The position numbers were made by a program, and so were the translations under genes. Below, one piece after another: positions 4,980-13,934 of a stretch of DNA of 31,201 bases. Numbering within the stretch: position 1 is the first letter of the stretch; each line of letters starts with the position of its first letter. The notes below the pieces were generated by a model. It had not been told where the DNA came from. It was given only the letters and a program-made list of their open reading frames with translations, and ran no database searches. Source of the stretch: Bacillota bacterium (GTDB lineage: Bacteria > Bacillota > UBA4882 > UBA8346); assembly GCA_023426245.1 (NCBI GenBank), contig JAFABB010000009.1, positions 1 through 31,201 on the forward strand, given 5' to 3'.

Positions 4980-7900
4980 TTACTCTACTGCTTCTTTAAC
5001 CGGACTTGTTATTTTCCTCATAAAAGTACGGAAACGTTCAACCATAGTGTACACTATCGGAACGACGATCAGGGTCATTATCATTGAACTGGTCAACCCG
5101 CCGATCAGTGCCCAGCCCAAGCCGTGCTTGAACTCCGATCCGGGCGTATTGGAGAGCGCCAGAGGCAACATACCCAGAATCATGGTCAGGGTGGTCATCA
5201 GGATTGGGCGGATCCTTTCCTGCCCGGCCTCAAGCAATGCCTCTTTCATTCCGGCGCCGTTCTCCCGGGCCCGGTTGGCATAGTCCACCAATAAGATGGC
5301 ATTTTTACTGACCAATCCCACTTGCATGATAATTCCCATAATCGAAAAGATTGACAACGAATTACCGGAAAGACCCAATGCCAGCAGCGCGCCGATAATT
5401 GCCAAGGGAACCGAAAAAAGCACTGCGAAAGGATAGATGAATGAATTATAGAGTGCGGTCATAATTAAATAGACAAAGATGATCCCGGCCAAGAGCGCCA
5501 GACCCAGACTGCCGAAGGCATCGTCTTGCTGTTCCAAATCGCCGCTGAATTGGTAAGAGACTCCGGGTGGCAGTTTCACCGTTTTCAGGACCTTGGCGAT
5601 GTCATTGCCGATATCGCCGCTGGCCCGGCCGACGGCTTGCGCAGAAATGGTGACGGCATAATTGCGGTCCTGGCGTTCCAATTTATTCGGGCCCGCCGCA
5701 TTCAATATCCTAGCGAATTCACCGAGCTGAACCGGTTGCCCGGAGTTGTTGAATACGGTTAACCCGCCGACATCGGCGGTTCTGGACCGGTCAAACGAGT
5801 CGTACATCACCCGGATATCGTATTCATTGCCATCTTTATCCTTGAACTTGGACTGATCGTCACCGCTGAAACCCATCTGCAAAACCGCCCCGATGTCACT
5901 GATACTCAAGCCAAGTTTGGCCATTTTCTCCCGGTCGACTTCGATCCGAATCTCCGGTTGCCCTTCCTTGGCCGAGAGTTGCAGGTCATCAATTCCTGGA
6001 ATTCTCCCAATAATGGTTTGAATCCGGAGCGCCGCTCGATAAGCACTCTCCCAATTAGCGCCGCTGATTATCAACTGGATTGGCGCGCCGTCAGCTGTTC
6101 CAGTGATGGTGATCGGGCTTGCATGAGTTTTAATTCCCGGGATCCGGTCTAATTGTGCCTTCATTGCCTGGGAGACTTCAGCAGTGGACCGGGAACGCTT
6201 GTTTTTAGGAACCAGCAGCACCTGAATCTCAGCCATATTGCTCGGGGCCGAAGAAGTTAATATCCCGCTGGTTGTTCCCACTGTGGTAAACAACTTGGCA
6301 ACTTCGGGGAATTCCGCCAGAATTTGCTCGGCCTGCCGGGTCACTTGACTGGTTTGTTCAAGTTTGGCCCGGGTTGGTAACTCAATCTGAATGAGCAGTT
6401 CGCCCCGGTCCAGCGGGGGCATGAATTCGGCTCCGATAAAACCGAACGGGAGCAAAGATAACACCGCTACAAAGAGCAGCCCGGCGATAAGCAGCGTCTT
6501 ACCCTGGTTTTCCAGACTCCAGCGTAACAATTGGCCATACTCCGCCACCAGGGCCGAATATTTGGCTTCAAACCAATTCCCGAACCGTCCCAGGAGCGAA
6601 CTCGTTGATAAACGCTCCGCTTTAGCAAAACGCGATGCCAGCATGGGGGTGACTGTGAACGATACCAGCAAACTCATTAAGGTGGAGATGACCACCACCA
6701 GTGAAAATTGGCGTGTAATACCGCCGATGAGCCCGGTGACCAGCGCCAGCGGCAAAAAGACCGCCACATCCACCATCGTGATGGACAAGGCCGTAAATCC
6801 GATCTCATTGCGACCCTTTAAAGCAGCGACTTGCTGTTCTTCTCCTTGCTCCAAGTGATGGTGAATATTCTCCAAAACCACGATGGAATCGTCGACCAGA
6901 ATTCCAATGACTAAAGACATCGCCAGCAAGGTCATCATGTTTAAAGTGAAACCAAAGGCCCACATCCCGATGAAGGTCGCCACCAACGAGGTAGGAATGG
7001 CAACCATCACAATCAGCGAATTTCGCAGACTGTGGAGAAATACCAGCATCACCAGGGCCACCAACAAAACGGCCAGACCTAGATCTTCGATCACCGCATT
7101 GGAACAATCCATGATAAACAGCGAGCCATCGGAGATGATATCAAATTTCAGATGAATCGTTCGATTCTGTTCTTCCAAAGTTTTTAGGGATTTCCGGACC
7201 GCCCGGCATACTTCCACTTCATTGGCATCGGATTGTTTCTGGACCAGCAAGCCAACCATGGTTTTCCCGGCAGACCGGCTGATCGTAGTCTGATCCTTGC
7301 GACCGTCCCGGACCTCGGCTACGTCCGACAGAACGATTTCCCCGCCGGACTTCGAAAGGCCGATACTCAAATTTTTCAACTGATCCAGCGAACTCAGTTT
7401 ACCGGCCAGGCGCAGCACATATTGACCGTCATGGTCCTTAATCTTGCCGGTGGGATAGTCCAGATTGGCTTTTTGGATGGCCTGAGCCACCTGGATGTTG
7501 GATAACCCATATATTTGCAACTTTTGGCTGTCGAGGTTGATTTGAATCTCCCGTTCCTGGCCGCCGATCAGGCTGACTTGGCCGACTCCCGGCTGCTTCA
7601 CCAGTTGGGGGACGATAAAATCATTCAGAAACTGATAAAAATCTCTGGGCTCCATGTCGCTGGTAACACCGAGCCGCATCACCGGGAGGTCACTAATGGA
7701 GAATGTTGATAGGGATGGAGTTTTGGTTCCATCGGGAAGCTCCGCCAGGATCTGATTCACTTTCCGTTGGGTATTTTGGAGCGCGATCTCGATATCGGCG
7801 CCTTGCAAAAACACCACCGTGACCAGGGAGAGACCTTCCTCGGAACTGGCTTGAACTTTATCCACCTTATTGATACCGGAGACGGCTTCCTCAATTTTTT

Positions 7901-8093
7901 TGGTGACAGCCGATTCGACTTCGCTGGCGGAAGCGCCAGGATACGTCGTGGCAATCGTAACACTCGGCATCGTCAAACTTGGAAATAATTCATATTTCAA
8001 ATTCATGTAGCAAAAGATCCCCATCAGCGTGATGGCGATGAAAGCGACGATAATCAGGATGGGGCGTTTAATGGCAACCTCGGTAACAGTCAT
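4980..8093 (-). CDS. RND efflux pump inner-membrane permease (HAE-1/AcrB family)
   Basis: About 1,037 residues, full length. It shows the family start (TVTEVAIKRPILIIV), porter-domain signatures (ELFPSLTMPSVTI..YPGASASEVE), the TM4 proton-relay Asp pair (GILVDDSIVVLENI) and the TM10 Lys (MQVGLVSKNAILLVDYANR). It would export drugs or other amphiphiles across a two-membrane envelope using the proton gradient. I place the start at ATG 8093 (MTVTEV) rather than a GTG three codons upstream that lies next to the AAGG ribosome site. It is the last gene of a tetR-adaptor-permease operon, 30 nt after the adaptor. No TolC-type outer-membrane channel gene is present nearby. Confidence 0.95.
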   Translation of the reverse strand: MTVTEVAIKRPILIIVAFIAITLMGIFCYMNLKYELFPSLTMPSVTIATTYPGASASEVESAVTKKIEEAVSGINKVDKVQASSEEGLSLVTVVFLQGADIEIALQNTQRKVNQILAELPDGTKTPSLSTFSISDLPVMRLGVTSDMEPRDFYQFLNDFIVPQLVKQPGVGQVSLIGGQEREIQINLDSQKLQIYGLSNIQVAQAIQKANLDYPTGKIKDHDGQYVLRLAGKLSSLDQLKNLSIGLSKSGGEIVLSDVAEVRDGRKDQTTISRSAGKTMVGLLVQKQSDANEVEVCRAVRKSLKTLEEQNRTIHLKFDIISDGSLFIMDCSNAVIEDLGLAVLLVALVMLVFLHSLRNSLIVMVAIPTSLVATFIGMWAFGFTLNMMTLLAMSLVIGILVDDSIVVLENIHHHLEQGEEQQVAALKGRNEIGFTALSITMVDVAVFLPLALVTGLIGGITRQFSLVVVISTLMSLLVSFTVTPMLASRFAKAERLSTSSLLGRFGNWFEAKYSALVAEYGQLLRWSLENQGKTLLIAGLLFVAVLSLLPFGFIGAEFMPPLDRGELLIQIELPTRAKLEQTSQVTRQAEQILAEFPEVAKLFTTVGTTSGILTSSAPSNMAEIQVLLVPKNKRSRSTAEVSQAMKAQLDRIPGIKTHASPITITGTADGAPIQLIISGANWESAYRAALRIQTIIGRIPGIDDLQLSAKEGQPEIRIEVDREKMAKLGLSISDIGAVLQMGFSGDDQSKFKDKDGNEYDIRVMYDSFDRSRTADVGGLTVFNNSGQPVQLGEFARILNAAGPNKLERQDRNYAVTISAQAVGRASGDIGNDIAKVLKTVKLPPGVSYQFSGDLEQQDDAFGSLGLALLAGIIFVYLIMTALYNSFIYPFAVLFSVPLAIIGALLALGLSGNSLSIFSIMGIIMQVGLVSKNAILLVDYANRARENGAGMKEALLEAGQERIRPILMTTLTMILGMLPLALSNTPGSEFKHGLGWALIGGLTSSMIMTLIVVPIVYTMVERFRTFMRKITSPVKEAVE

Positions 8094-8123
8094 TTCAATC
8101 ACACCTTATTTTAGAATCGTTCA

Positions 8124-9179
8124 TTAGATACTCTTCATCACTTCCACTGCGGCATTATCCCGGAGGTTATCTTGACCGCTCACCACGATCTGCTCTTGTT
8201 CTTTCAACCCCCGGATTACTTCAAGTTTGTCGTCAATCTCCGAACCGACCACGATCTGGCGGAGTTTGGCTACACCATTTTCCACCACATAAACTTGAGG
8301 GTTTTTGACACTGCCGATCACCGCATCCCGGGGGATAGTGAGTACCGGGTGTTCCGTTTTCAACCGGAAAGTAACCTTACCGTAGATTCCTGATTTTAAT
8401 GAATGTTCTTGTTGATTGGCAATGGCCACTTCCACCGGAAAAGTACCGACTTCATCACTACGGTCGCTGATGCTTACAATCCGCCCCCCAAACTCGGTAC
8501 CCGGATAAACATCCGTCACCACACTGATGGGGTCGCCGGCTTTCAGCTTGAAGGCTTCACCGGAACCGACATTGACCACTATTTTAAAACTTGAGGTATC
8601 GATAATCGTTGCCACCACCGTTCCCGGGTTCATCATGGCGCCTACGTTCACCGGCCGGGCAGTGACGATACCGGAGATGGGCGTGGTAACAGTGGCGTTT
8701 TCATATTGCCGTTTGGCGGACAGTTGGGCTGCTTCCGCCGCCCGGAAGTTGTTCCGAGCCGATTCCAACTCCGAACTTGAGATCAGTCCCTGGTTATACA
8801 ATCCCTGGGCCCGCTCCCAATCTTTCCGGGCTTTATCGTAATTGCTTTGGGCTGATAGAAAATTAACTTTCGGTAATTCATCGTCAAGCTTGACGAGGGG
8901 CGATCCCATTTTCAAATACGAACCGACCCCGGCATTGACTTCAACGATCCTTCCCGAAGCTTCCGAGACCACCTCAACCTCATTATGAGCCACTATCAAG
9001 CCAACCTTGGTCAGGTTCATTTGGAGCGTTTCAAATTGTACTTTAGTGACGGCCACCGAAACCGATGCGCTCCTGGTTATCTTGGCCTTCTTTTCTACCT
9101 CGGCTTTATTATGGAATAACACCAAAACCATCAATCCCACAATCCCGATGATACTTAAGGACAATAACCACCTTTTCAT
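8124..9179 (-). CDS. RND efflux periplasmic adaptor (membrane fusion protein)
   Basis: About 351 residues. One N-terminal membrane anchor (RWLLSLSIIGIVGLMVLVLF) is followed by a biotinyl-lipoyl-like half (EVVSEASGRIVEVNAGVGSYL), a coiled-coil hairpin (about residues 105-165, YDKARKDWERAQGLYNQGLIS...), the second lipoyl half (ATVTTPISGIVTARPVNVG) and beta-barrel/proximal domains to EQIVVSGQDNL. It bridges the permease to an outer-membrane duct. Start chosen at ATG 9179 behind AAGGTG; a GTG at 9188 overlaps that ribosome site. Lies between tetR and the permease gene, with a TetR-type operator just upstream (9218-9235). Confidence 0.92.
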   Translation of the reverse strand: MKRWLLSLSIIGIVGLMVLVLFHNKAEVEKKAKITRSASVSVAVTKVQFETLQMNLTKVGLIVAHNEVEVVSEASGRIVEVNAGVGSYLKMGSPLVKLDDELPKVNFLSAQSNYDKARKDWERAQGLYNQGLISSSELESARNNFRAAEAAQLSAKRQYENATVTTPISGIVTARPVNVGAMMNPGTVVATIIDTSSFKIVVNVGSGEAFKLKAGDPISVVTDVYPGTEFGGRIVSISDRSDEVGTFPVEVAIANQQEHSLKSGIYGKVTFRLKTEHPVLTIPRDAVIGSVKNPQVYVVENGVAKLRQIVVGSEIDDKLEVIRGLKEQEQIVVSGQDNLRDNAAVEVMKSI

Positions 9180-9217
9180 TCCAATCACCTTCCGTTTGCT
9201 AAAATTGATTCCATTTA

Positions 9218-9235
9218 AAACCGAACGTCCGGTTT
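9218..9235 (-). promoter_or_regulatory. TetR-type operator between tetR and the adaptor gene
   Basis: AAACCGAACGTCCGGTTT, an 18-bp inverted repeat with one mismatched pair. Its ACCG..CGGT core is shared with the operator at 9861-9874, so both are probably bound by the adjacent TetR protein. It could control an internal promoter or act as a roadblock; no clear -10/-35 is seen here. Confidence 0.5.
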
Positions 9236-9252
9236 AATTATTGTAAAAAAAA

Positions 9253-9837
9253 TTATGCCTTTAACCCCTTATATAAACCATCCCATAGACTTAACAAGGT
9301 ATTGGGCGTATCTTTTGTATGGTCTATCAAAACATTATGCATACCCACACCATCATTGGTATATATAAATATACTTGCAATCTGTTCATTGGTCAGGGAT
9401 GAGTTGATCTCCCCATTATCTCTGGCAATACGGACGATTTCCTCCCAGACCTTTAATTCTGTTTGTAAAGTCGAAATCACTCTTTCCCGGAAACTGGGAA
9501 AGAGTTTTACCGCATCAAATATAAGAGCATAATAATTAAAACCGCTATCGGCATTTTGCAGGAATGACAAATTTGGCTTATTCAAAAACTCTATATAATC
9601 ATGGTAAAATTGATATAACGTATCTTTGCTAAGTTTACTATAATCGATGATTAATGTAGATGCAAAATGATTAATTACTTCCAGAAAAAGCTGCTCCTTG
9701 CTTTCAAAATAATGATAGAAAGCGCCTTTCGACATTCCGGTCTTCTCGACAATCTCTTGCATGGTCACTTCCTTGAAGTTCTTTTGCAGAAAAAGACCGA
9801 AGGAAACATTTAGAATATGTTCTTTGGTATCACTCAT
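9253..9837 (-). CDS. TetR/AcrR family repressor of the RND operon
   Basis: About 194 residues. The N-terminal helix-turn-helix has the family form (HILNVSFGLFLQKNFKEVTMQEIVEKTGMSKGAFYHYFESKEQLF), followed by a helical ligand-binding domain. Start set at ATG 9837 behind AGAGGTG; a GTG at 9849 lies too close to that site. First gene of the tetR-adaptor-permease operon, so it probably represses its own operon and is released by a pump substrate. Its promoter carries an ACCG..CGGT operator just past the predicted start point. Confidence 0.9.
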   Translation of the reverse strand: MSDTKEHILNVSFGLFLQKNFKEVTMQEIVEKTGMSKGAFYHYFESKEQLFLEVINHFASTLIIDYSKLSKDTLYQFYHDYIEFLNKPNLSFLQNADSGFNYYALIFDAVKLFPSFRERVISTLQTELKVWEEIVRIARDNGEINSSLTNEQIASIFIYTNDGVGMHNVLIDHTKDTPNTLLSLWDGLYKGLKA

Positions 9838-9860
9838 GAAATCAATCACCTCTTATAAAA

Positions 9861-9911
9861 ACCGACCAGCCGGTATGTTTTTAATATACCAATTCCTTTT
9901 TGGTTTGTCAA
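9861..9911 (-). promoter_or_regulatory. Promoter and operator of the tetR-RND operon
   Basis: TTGACA (9911-9906), 17 nt, TATATT (9888-9883), then the operator ACCGACCAGCCGGT (9861-9874, one mismatched pair) starting about two bases downstream of the predicted start point, where bound repressor would block clearance. The remaining gap to 10151 shows no gene; the TTTTTTTCGCG stretch near 10142 is not part of a clear hairpin. Confidence 0.7.
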
Positions 9912-10151
9912 GCGTTATCAATGGGTCCATGAAACTACGATTTATTCCGGTATCTCTCTCCATTGCGAATTCAGAATGCTAAATAACAATATCCCCTAGA
10001 TCTTAACGGTATATCGGCCGCCCCTATGAGATAAGCGCGGAGATTCTCTCGCCCTGAATGGACCCCTTGATCTTGTGGAAAAACGTCAATTCAAGACACG
10101 TTACTGGTATTGTTATTTTCAATCATCGAAAGCTTCTCTTTTTTTCGCGAT

Positions 10152-10826
10152 TTATTTACCGTTGTTGTTTCTGTTTTCCGCAATCTCTGCAAGCCTTATA
10201 CCTAAGTCAAAGGCTTTCTTGCAGTCTTTCGGGAACTCATTTTCCCTTCTTTTGGCTCTTTCCTCAGGATTAAACCTATCCGAAACATATTTTGAATAAT
10301 CATCAAACTGGTATGTTTCAGTTACTAATTGCGACAGGGATGTCTCTCCGAAAACGTGCGCCAAAACCCGTTCATGTACTGCAGCTGGCCTGTCGAATCC
10401 GTTTAGCTCCATTCTTTCATCGTTAACACCCATAGTGTAAATAAAAGCGGTCGGCATTTTTCTTTTAACCAACGAGGACATATCAGCATCATAGACAGTG
10501 TATGGGAACATCAGCCTCTCCAAAAAAGATTTCATATCGCCGGTCACCCAACCGTAGTAGATTGGAGAACCCAAAACAAGCGCATCCGCCTCGGCGATTT
10601 TTTCCAAAACAGGGGTCAGATCATCTTGGATCGCACACCTTCCATAGTTTTTACCATCTTTAACTTTACAGGAGAAACAACTGATACAACCCTTAAAATT
10701 TAAATCATAAAGATGAAACAGTCCGGTCGCAAATCCCTGCGAAGCTGCACCATCCAGTGCCTGTTGCAGCAGTGTTGCAGTATTCCATTTTTTCCTCGGA
10801 CTCCCGTTAATCGCTATTAATTTCAT
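10152..10826 (-). CDS. Flavodoxin-fold NAD(P)H-dependent reductase, iron-sulfur-flavoprotein-like
   Basis: 224 residues with a flavodoxin-like fold: the FMN phosphate loop near the start (AINGSPRKKWNTATLLQQALDGA), ALVLGSPIYYGWVTGDMKSFLERL and YTMGVND. A compact four-cysteine stretch (GCISCFSCKVKDG...GRCAIQDD, about residues 51-67) resembles the cluster region of multimeric flavodoxin WrbA-like or iron-sulfur flavoproteins of anaerobes, so a redox role in electron transfer or detoxification is likely. Start ATG at 10826; the ribosome site is weak (GGGGTCC). Not obviously in an operon with its neighbours. Confidence 0.8.
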   Translation of the reverse strand: MKLIAINGSPRKKWNTATLLQQALDGAASQGFATGLFHLYDLNFKGCISCFSCKVKDGKNYGRCAIQDDLTPVLEKIAEADALVLGSPIYYGWVTGDMKSFLERLMFPYTVYDADMSSLVKRKMPTAFIYTMGVNDERMELNGFDRPAAVHERVLAHVFGETSLSQLVTETYQFDDYSKYVSDRFNPEERAKRRENEFPKDCKKAFDLGIRLAEIAENRNNNGK

Positions 10827-11127
10827 ACAAGGACCCCGCTTTCATATGTTTTAATAAAAGTATAAGCCTTGTAGTATAGTACAGAGTCAAGACGTCTTAT
10901 AAAAAATTTTTAAAAGATTACATTCCGCCAAGTTAAGGTTGTCTTTCATCACATCATATTCCAAGCATTTGCAATAACAATTCCAAGGCTTCTCAAGAGG
11001 TTCATAAATATTATCTACTGCTCTAATTGTTGCATTGAGTGATTCTCGACTATCGTTTCTCCTTCTCGAGTCCATTTATTACTACTGATATCCCTCTTTT
11101 GACTTTGATGCTACTTTTCAACTTCGC
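10827..11127. other. Intergenic region with a doubtful 62-codon ORF
   Basis: Holds the upstream region of the flavodoxin-like gene and a minus-strand frame at 11075-10887 (start MDSRRRNDSRESLNATIRAVD, then a cysteine-rich WNCYCKCLEYD). That frame has no ribosome site before its ATG, no family I recognise and a short length. It may be the tail of a decayed gene. No terminator for levR was found. Confidence 0.25.
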
Positions 11128-13902
11128 TTAGTACAGTAAAGGAAGCGTAATCATCAGATAATAGACTTCGGCGTCCGTTACAGTGAGATCTAATTCTTCG
11201 GCACTGGTATGGAGCATATCTTTCAACTTCTGAAACATATTATGGTTATGCTCAATCGCCGCATAACCATCCAAGGGCATGGGAATCGGAGCGGCCGTGG
11301 TGATGCGTTCGAACATGGTGGCGCAGTGAATGTAAATGCGAACGATCAAATCGGACGGGAGAGGCACTTGATATAACTGGATGATTTTTTCAATAATATA
11401 TCTGGCGCTTTTTTCTACTTTTTTGACATCAAGCGACGGCGCAAAGTAATATAGATGCTCCCGGATATGATTAAGCTGTACATCCAAAGGCATACCGGAC
11501 AGATCAGCCACTTGAATATCACCGTTGGCCGGGAGGATAATTCCCTTGCTTCGCAACAGGTCGCTAGGCCCGTTGGAATAAAAGAATTGCTCGATACTGA
11601 CATAAGGAACACCGGGTATATCCGGATTCATAATGCCGATAATCAGCTTTAGACGTTTGCCAAGCTTGTGGGATATCGAAAAGATATCATCCTTGATGCC
11701 GAGCGGTAGCACATCGATGGTGGAGGCGACGGACAAATCCCGCAGGAGCATTTCACGGACAATGCGCGCACTGCCGACGCCGGTAATGCAATACGTGATG
11801 ATCACATCGCGCATATCATCAGCGCTACCATCAGAGGCGGTCGGCCGGATAGTCGTATGGACTTCATTCATGGACGATCCAAGGTAATCATGATACTCGC
11901 TGACCAGTTTCGCGGCAATTTCGTCAATGCCGTTATTGTCCATCAGAACCATTCGCGCGCATTCCAGAACAATCATCGGGTCCAGCACAGGAAGAATGCG
12001 GAAGTAAAGCAAAGAGTCTTTGGATAAAGCGCGCCACAAAATAGACGAAACACTGAGGCCGCAGAGGATGAGCGTATCTTGAAAATTATTCCCCAGTACC
12101 CCGAGAATTTTGGAGCGAAGCGTCGCTACATTAAGATTATCGGGCATGTCCAGCGCTTTGATAAAACTTGTGTTCAGCAAACTGTTTGCAAAAGCAGCGA
12201 TGCCGGTGGCAGAATTCGCGTAACCACACAGCAGAAGATTGACCGAAGGCTGCTGCTGGCCAACGGAGGCATGGGCCAGCAACATGGCCAACAGCATAAT
12301 TTCGCCGTCCATCAGCTCAATGCCAAGGTAATTCTTTAGCAAGGGCATTATTTTGGTGACAAAAGACTTCTCTTTTAGAAACTCAGGTATGCTCTCAAAA
12401 CTACTTGGACTGAAGATGATGCGCCCTGCATTGGCATACGACTTGAGCTGCTGCAGATAGTAGGCAATGGAATTGACAATGTCTTGATCGTATGATTTCC
12501 CAAATTCGATGGTTGCATACTGAATCAATTCATTGGTGGCCTGCCAGACGACAGGAGCAATGGAACCATAGACGATACCCGGGGGAGCAACTCTTGAAAC
12601 GGCGTTTCTACCGTGTTGCTTGTACTGTTTGTCCAAATCGGTTACAACCAGGTGCTCAGCTTCGGTGATATCTTTGCCTAACCCGCGATAAAAGAGCATT
12701 TTCTGCTCAACAAAATGCTGAAAATCAAAGGGCATGAGGACTTCATTGGATGCAGGCGAAAAGGAAACAGGACGGTCGCAGGAAATCTCCAAACCGCCGC
12801 TGAGACCGGCAGCCGAAAAATACGCATCCATATGCGCGTCTGCCAGGTAATGGATGCTGAGGTTACGGGAGAGATTATAAATATCAATGGACAGGGCCGA
12901 ATCATCGTTGGCAGCGCGATTGCCACAAGCCCAATTGCTCTGCGCGCATGCAATACGAATTTCATTACGTAAATCGCCAATATTGTTTTCTCCCCGGAAG
13001 GAAGCCAGCAGTTTTAAAGCAAGATAGGAAAGGCGAATGGCTCGGCCCAACTTCTGTGCTTCTTCATAAAGAAAGCAAGTGATGATATCTAACCGCTCAT
13101 TGATAGGACGTTCACACAACTCGGGAATCTGAATAAGCAGAGGAATCCTCCGTTTGAAGGTATTCAGCAAGAAATCGGATGGATTTTCGGTCGTAGCGCC
13201 GACAATCATGACCTTAGCAGTGCGGTCAGTGGTATCGCCCAGCCTCCGGTACAAGCCTTTATCAATCAAAGTGAAAAGCAATTCCTGCCCGGTGGGAGAA
13301 AGACGGTGCAATTCGTCCAGAAACAGGATACCGCTGTCGGCGCTCTCGATCAGTCCGGGTTTGTTTGTTTCCGCACCGGTAAAAGCGCCTCTTACATAGC
13401 CAAACAGCTGGCCAAGAAGCAGCTGCGGATTGTCGGAATACTCCGCGCAGTTAAAGGCGATGAAGGGAACGCCGGCGCCGCGTATGCCGGATAAGTAACG
13501 GGCCATTTCCGAGGCCAGCAGGGATTTGCCAACCCCTGTTTTGCCGATGATCAGTGTGTGGATCCCGTGAGGAGGATAGGACACGGCAGCGCTGGCTATC
13601 TGTGTTTGGTATTTCAGACTGCCATTATAACCGATCATCTTGGCAAAGGGCGGCATATCCTGAAAATGATCCATTAACACCGCTTCCGGCTTTGAAGCCG
13701 GAACATAGAGGATAGGCCGCATACCGACCGTGTCCAGCCGACCCAAAGAGACCAGTTCGTTCAAAATCTTCGCGGCCTCTCCTTGCCAAATCCCGAAATG
13801 TTCTGCGACCGTACTCGCCTGCACCCCGACTTTCCGATTTGCATTTATGGCGGAAAGGCAGCGTTCTTCCACAAAATCCTGAATTTCCTTTAACTGTGTC
13901 AA
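11128..13902 (-). CDS. levR: LevR/ManR-type sigma-54 activator with PTS regulation domains
   Basis: 924 residues, the LevR architecture. N-terminal winged helix (1-75). AAA+ enhancer-binding domain with Walker A GKTGVGKS (120-127), the sigma-54-contacting loop GAFTGA (172-177) and Walker B LFLDE (193-197). Then a first PRD (about 470-560), an EIIA-mannose-like stretch (LLAHASVGQQQPSVNLLLCGYANS, about 570-690), an EIIB-like P-loop (YCITGVGSARIVREML) and a second PRD (about 820-915). Its phosphorylation by HPr and IIB would tie activity to sugar flux. Start is TTG at 13902 behind GGGGG; an ATG at 13909 opens a different, short frame. It lies 33 nt after rpoN, opposite the PTS operon it should activate. 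Confidence 0.92.
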   Translation of the reverse strand: MTQLKEIQDFVEERCLSAINANRKVGVQASTVAEHFGIWQGEAAKILNELVSLGRLDTVGMRPILYVPASKPEAVLMDHFQDMPPFAKMIGYNGSLKYQTQIASAAVSYPPHGIHTLIIGKTGVGKSLLASEMARYLSGIRGAGVPFIAFNCAEYSDNPQLLLGQLFGYVRGAFTGAETNKPGLIESADSGILFLDELHRLSPTGQELLFTLIDKGLYRRLGDTTDRTAKVMIVGATTENPSDFLLNTFKRRIPLLIQIPELCERPINERLDIITCFLYEEAQKLGRAIRLSYLALKLLASFRGENNIGDLRNEIRIACAQSNWACGNRAANDDSALSIDIYNLSRNLSIHYLADAHMDAYFSAAGLSGGLEISCDRPVSFSPASNEVLMPFDFQHFVEQKMLFYRGLGKDITEAEHLVVTDLDKQYKQHGRNAVSRVAPPGIVYGSIAPVVWQATNELIQYATIEFGKSYDQDIVNSIAYYLQQLKSYANAGRIIFSPSSFESIPEFLKEKSFVTKIMPLLKNYLGIELMDGEIMLLAMLLAHASVGQQQPSVNLLLCGYANSATGIAAFANSLLNTSFIKALDMPDNLNVATLRSKILGVLGNNFQDTLILCGLSVSSILWRALSKDSLLYFRILPVLDPMIVLECARMVLMDNNGIDEIAAKLVSEYHDYLGSSMNEVHTTIRPTASDGSADDMRDVIITYCITGVGSARIVREMLLRDLSVASTIDVLPLGIKDDIFSISHKLGKRLKLIIGIMNPDIPGVPYVSIEQFFYSNGPSDLLRSKGIILPANGDIQVADLSGMPLDVQLNHIREHLYYFAPSLDVKKVEKSARYIIEKIIQLYQVPLPSDLIVRIYIHCATMFERITTAAPIPMPLDGYAAIEHNHNMFQKLKDMLHTSAEELDLTVTDAEVYYLMITLPLLY

Positions 13903-13934
13903 TAGGCATTCCCCCTTAATCCAGTGATGCTAGG

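Noticed and set aside
6391..6858. Plus-strand ORF of 155 codons
   Set aside because: Antisense of the RND permease.
4980..9849. Metal-efflux (CusA/CzcA) assignment of the RND pump
   Set aside because: Sequence signatures fit the HAE-1 drug-type branch, the regulator is TetR, and there is no Met- or His-rich metal motif.
10887..11075. 62-codon minus-strand ORF as a real gene
   Set aside because: No ribosome site, no recognised family, isolated; kept only as a note on the intergenic region.
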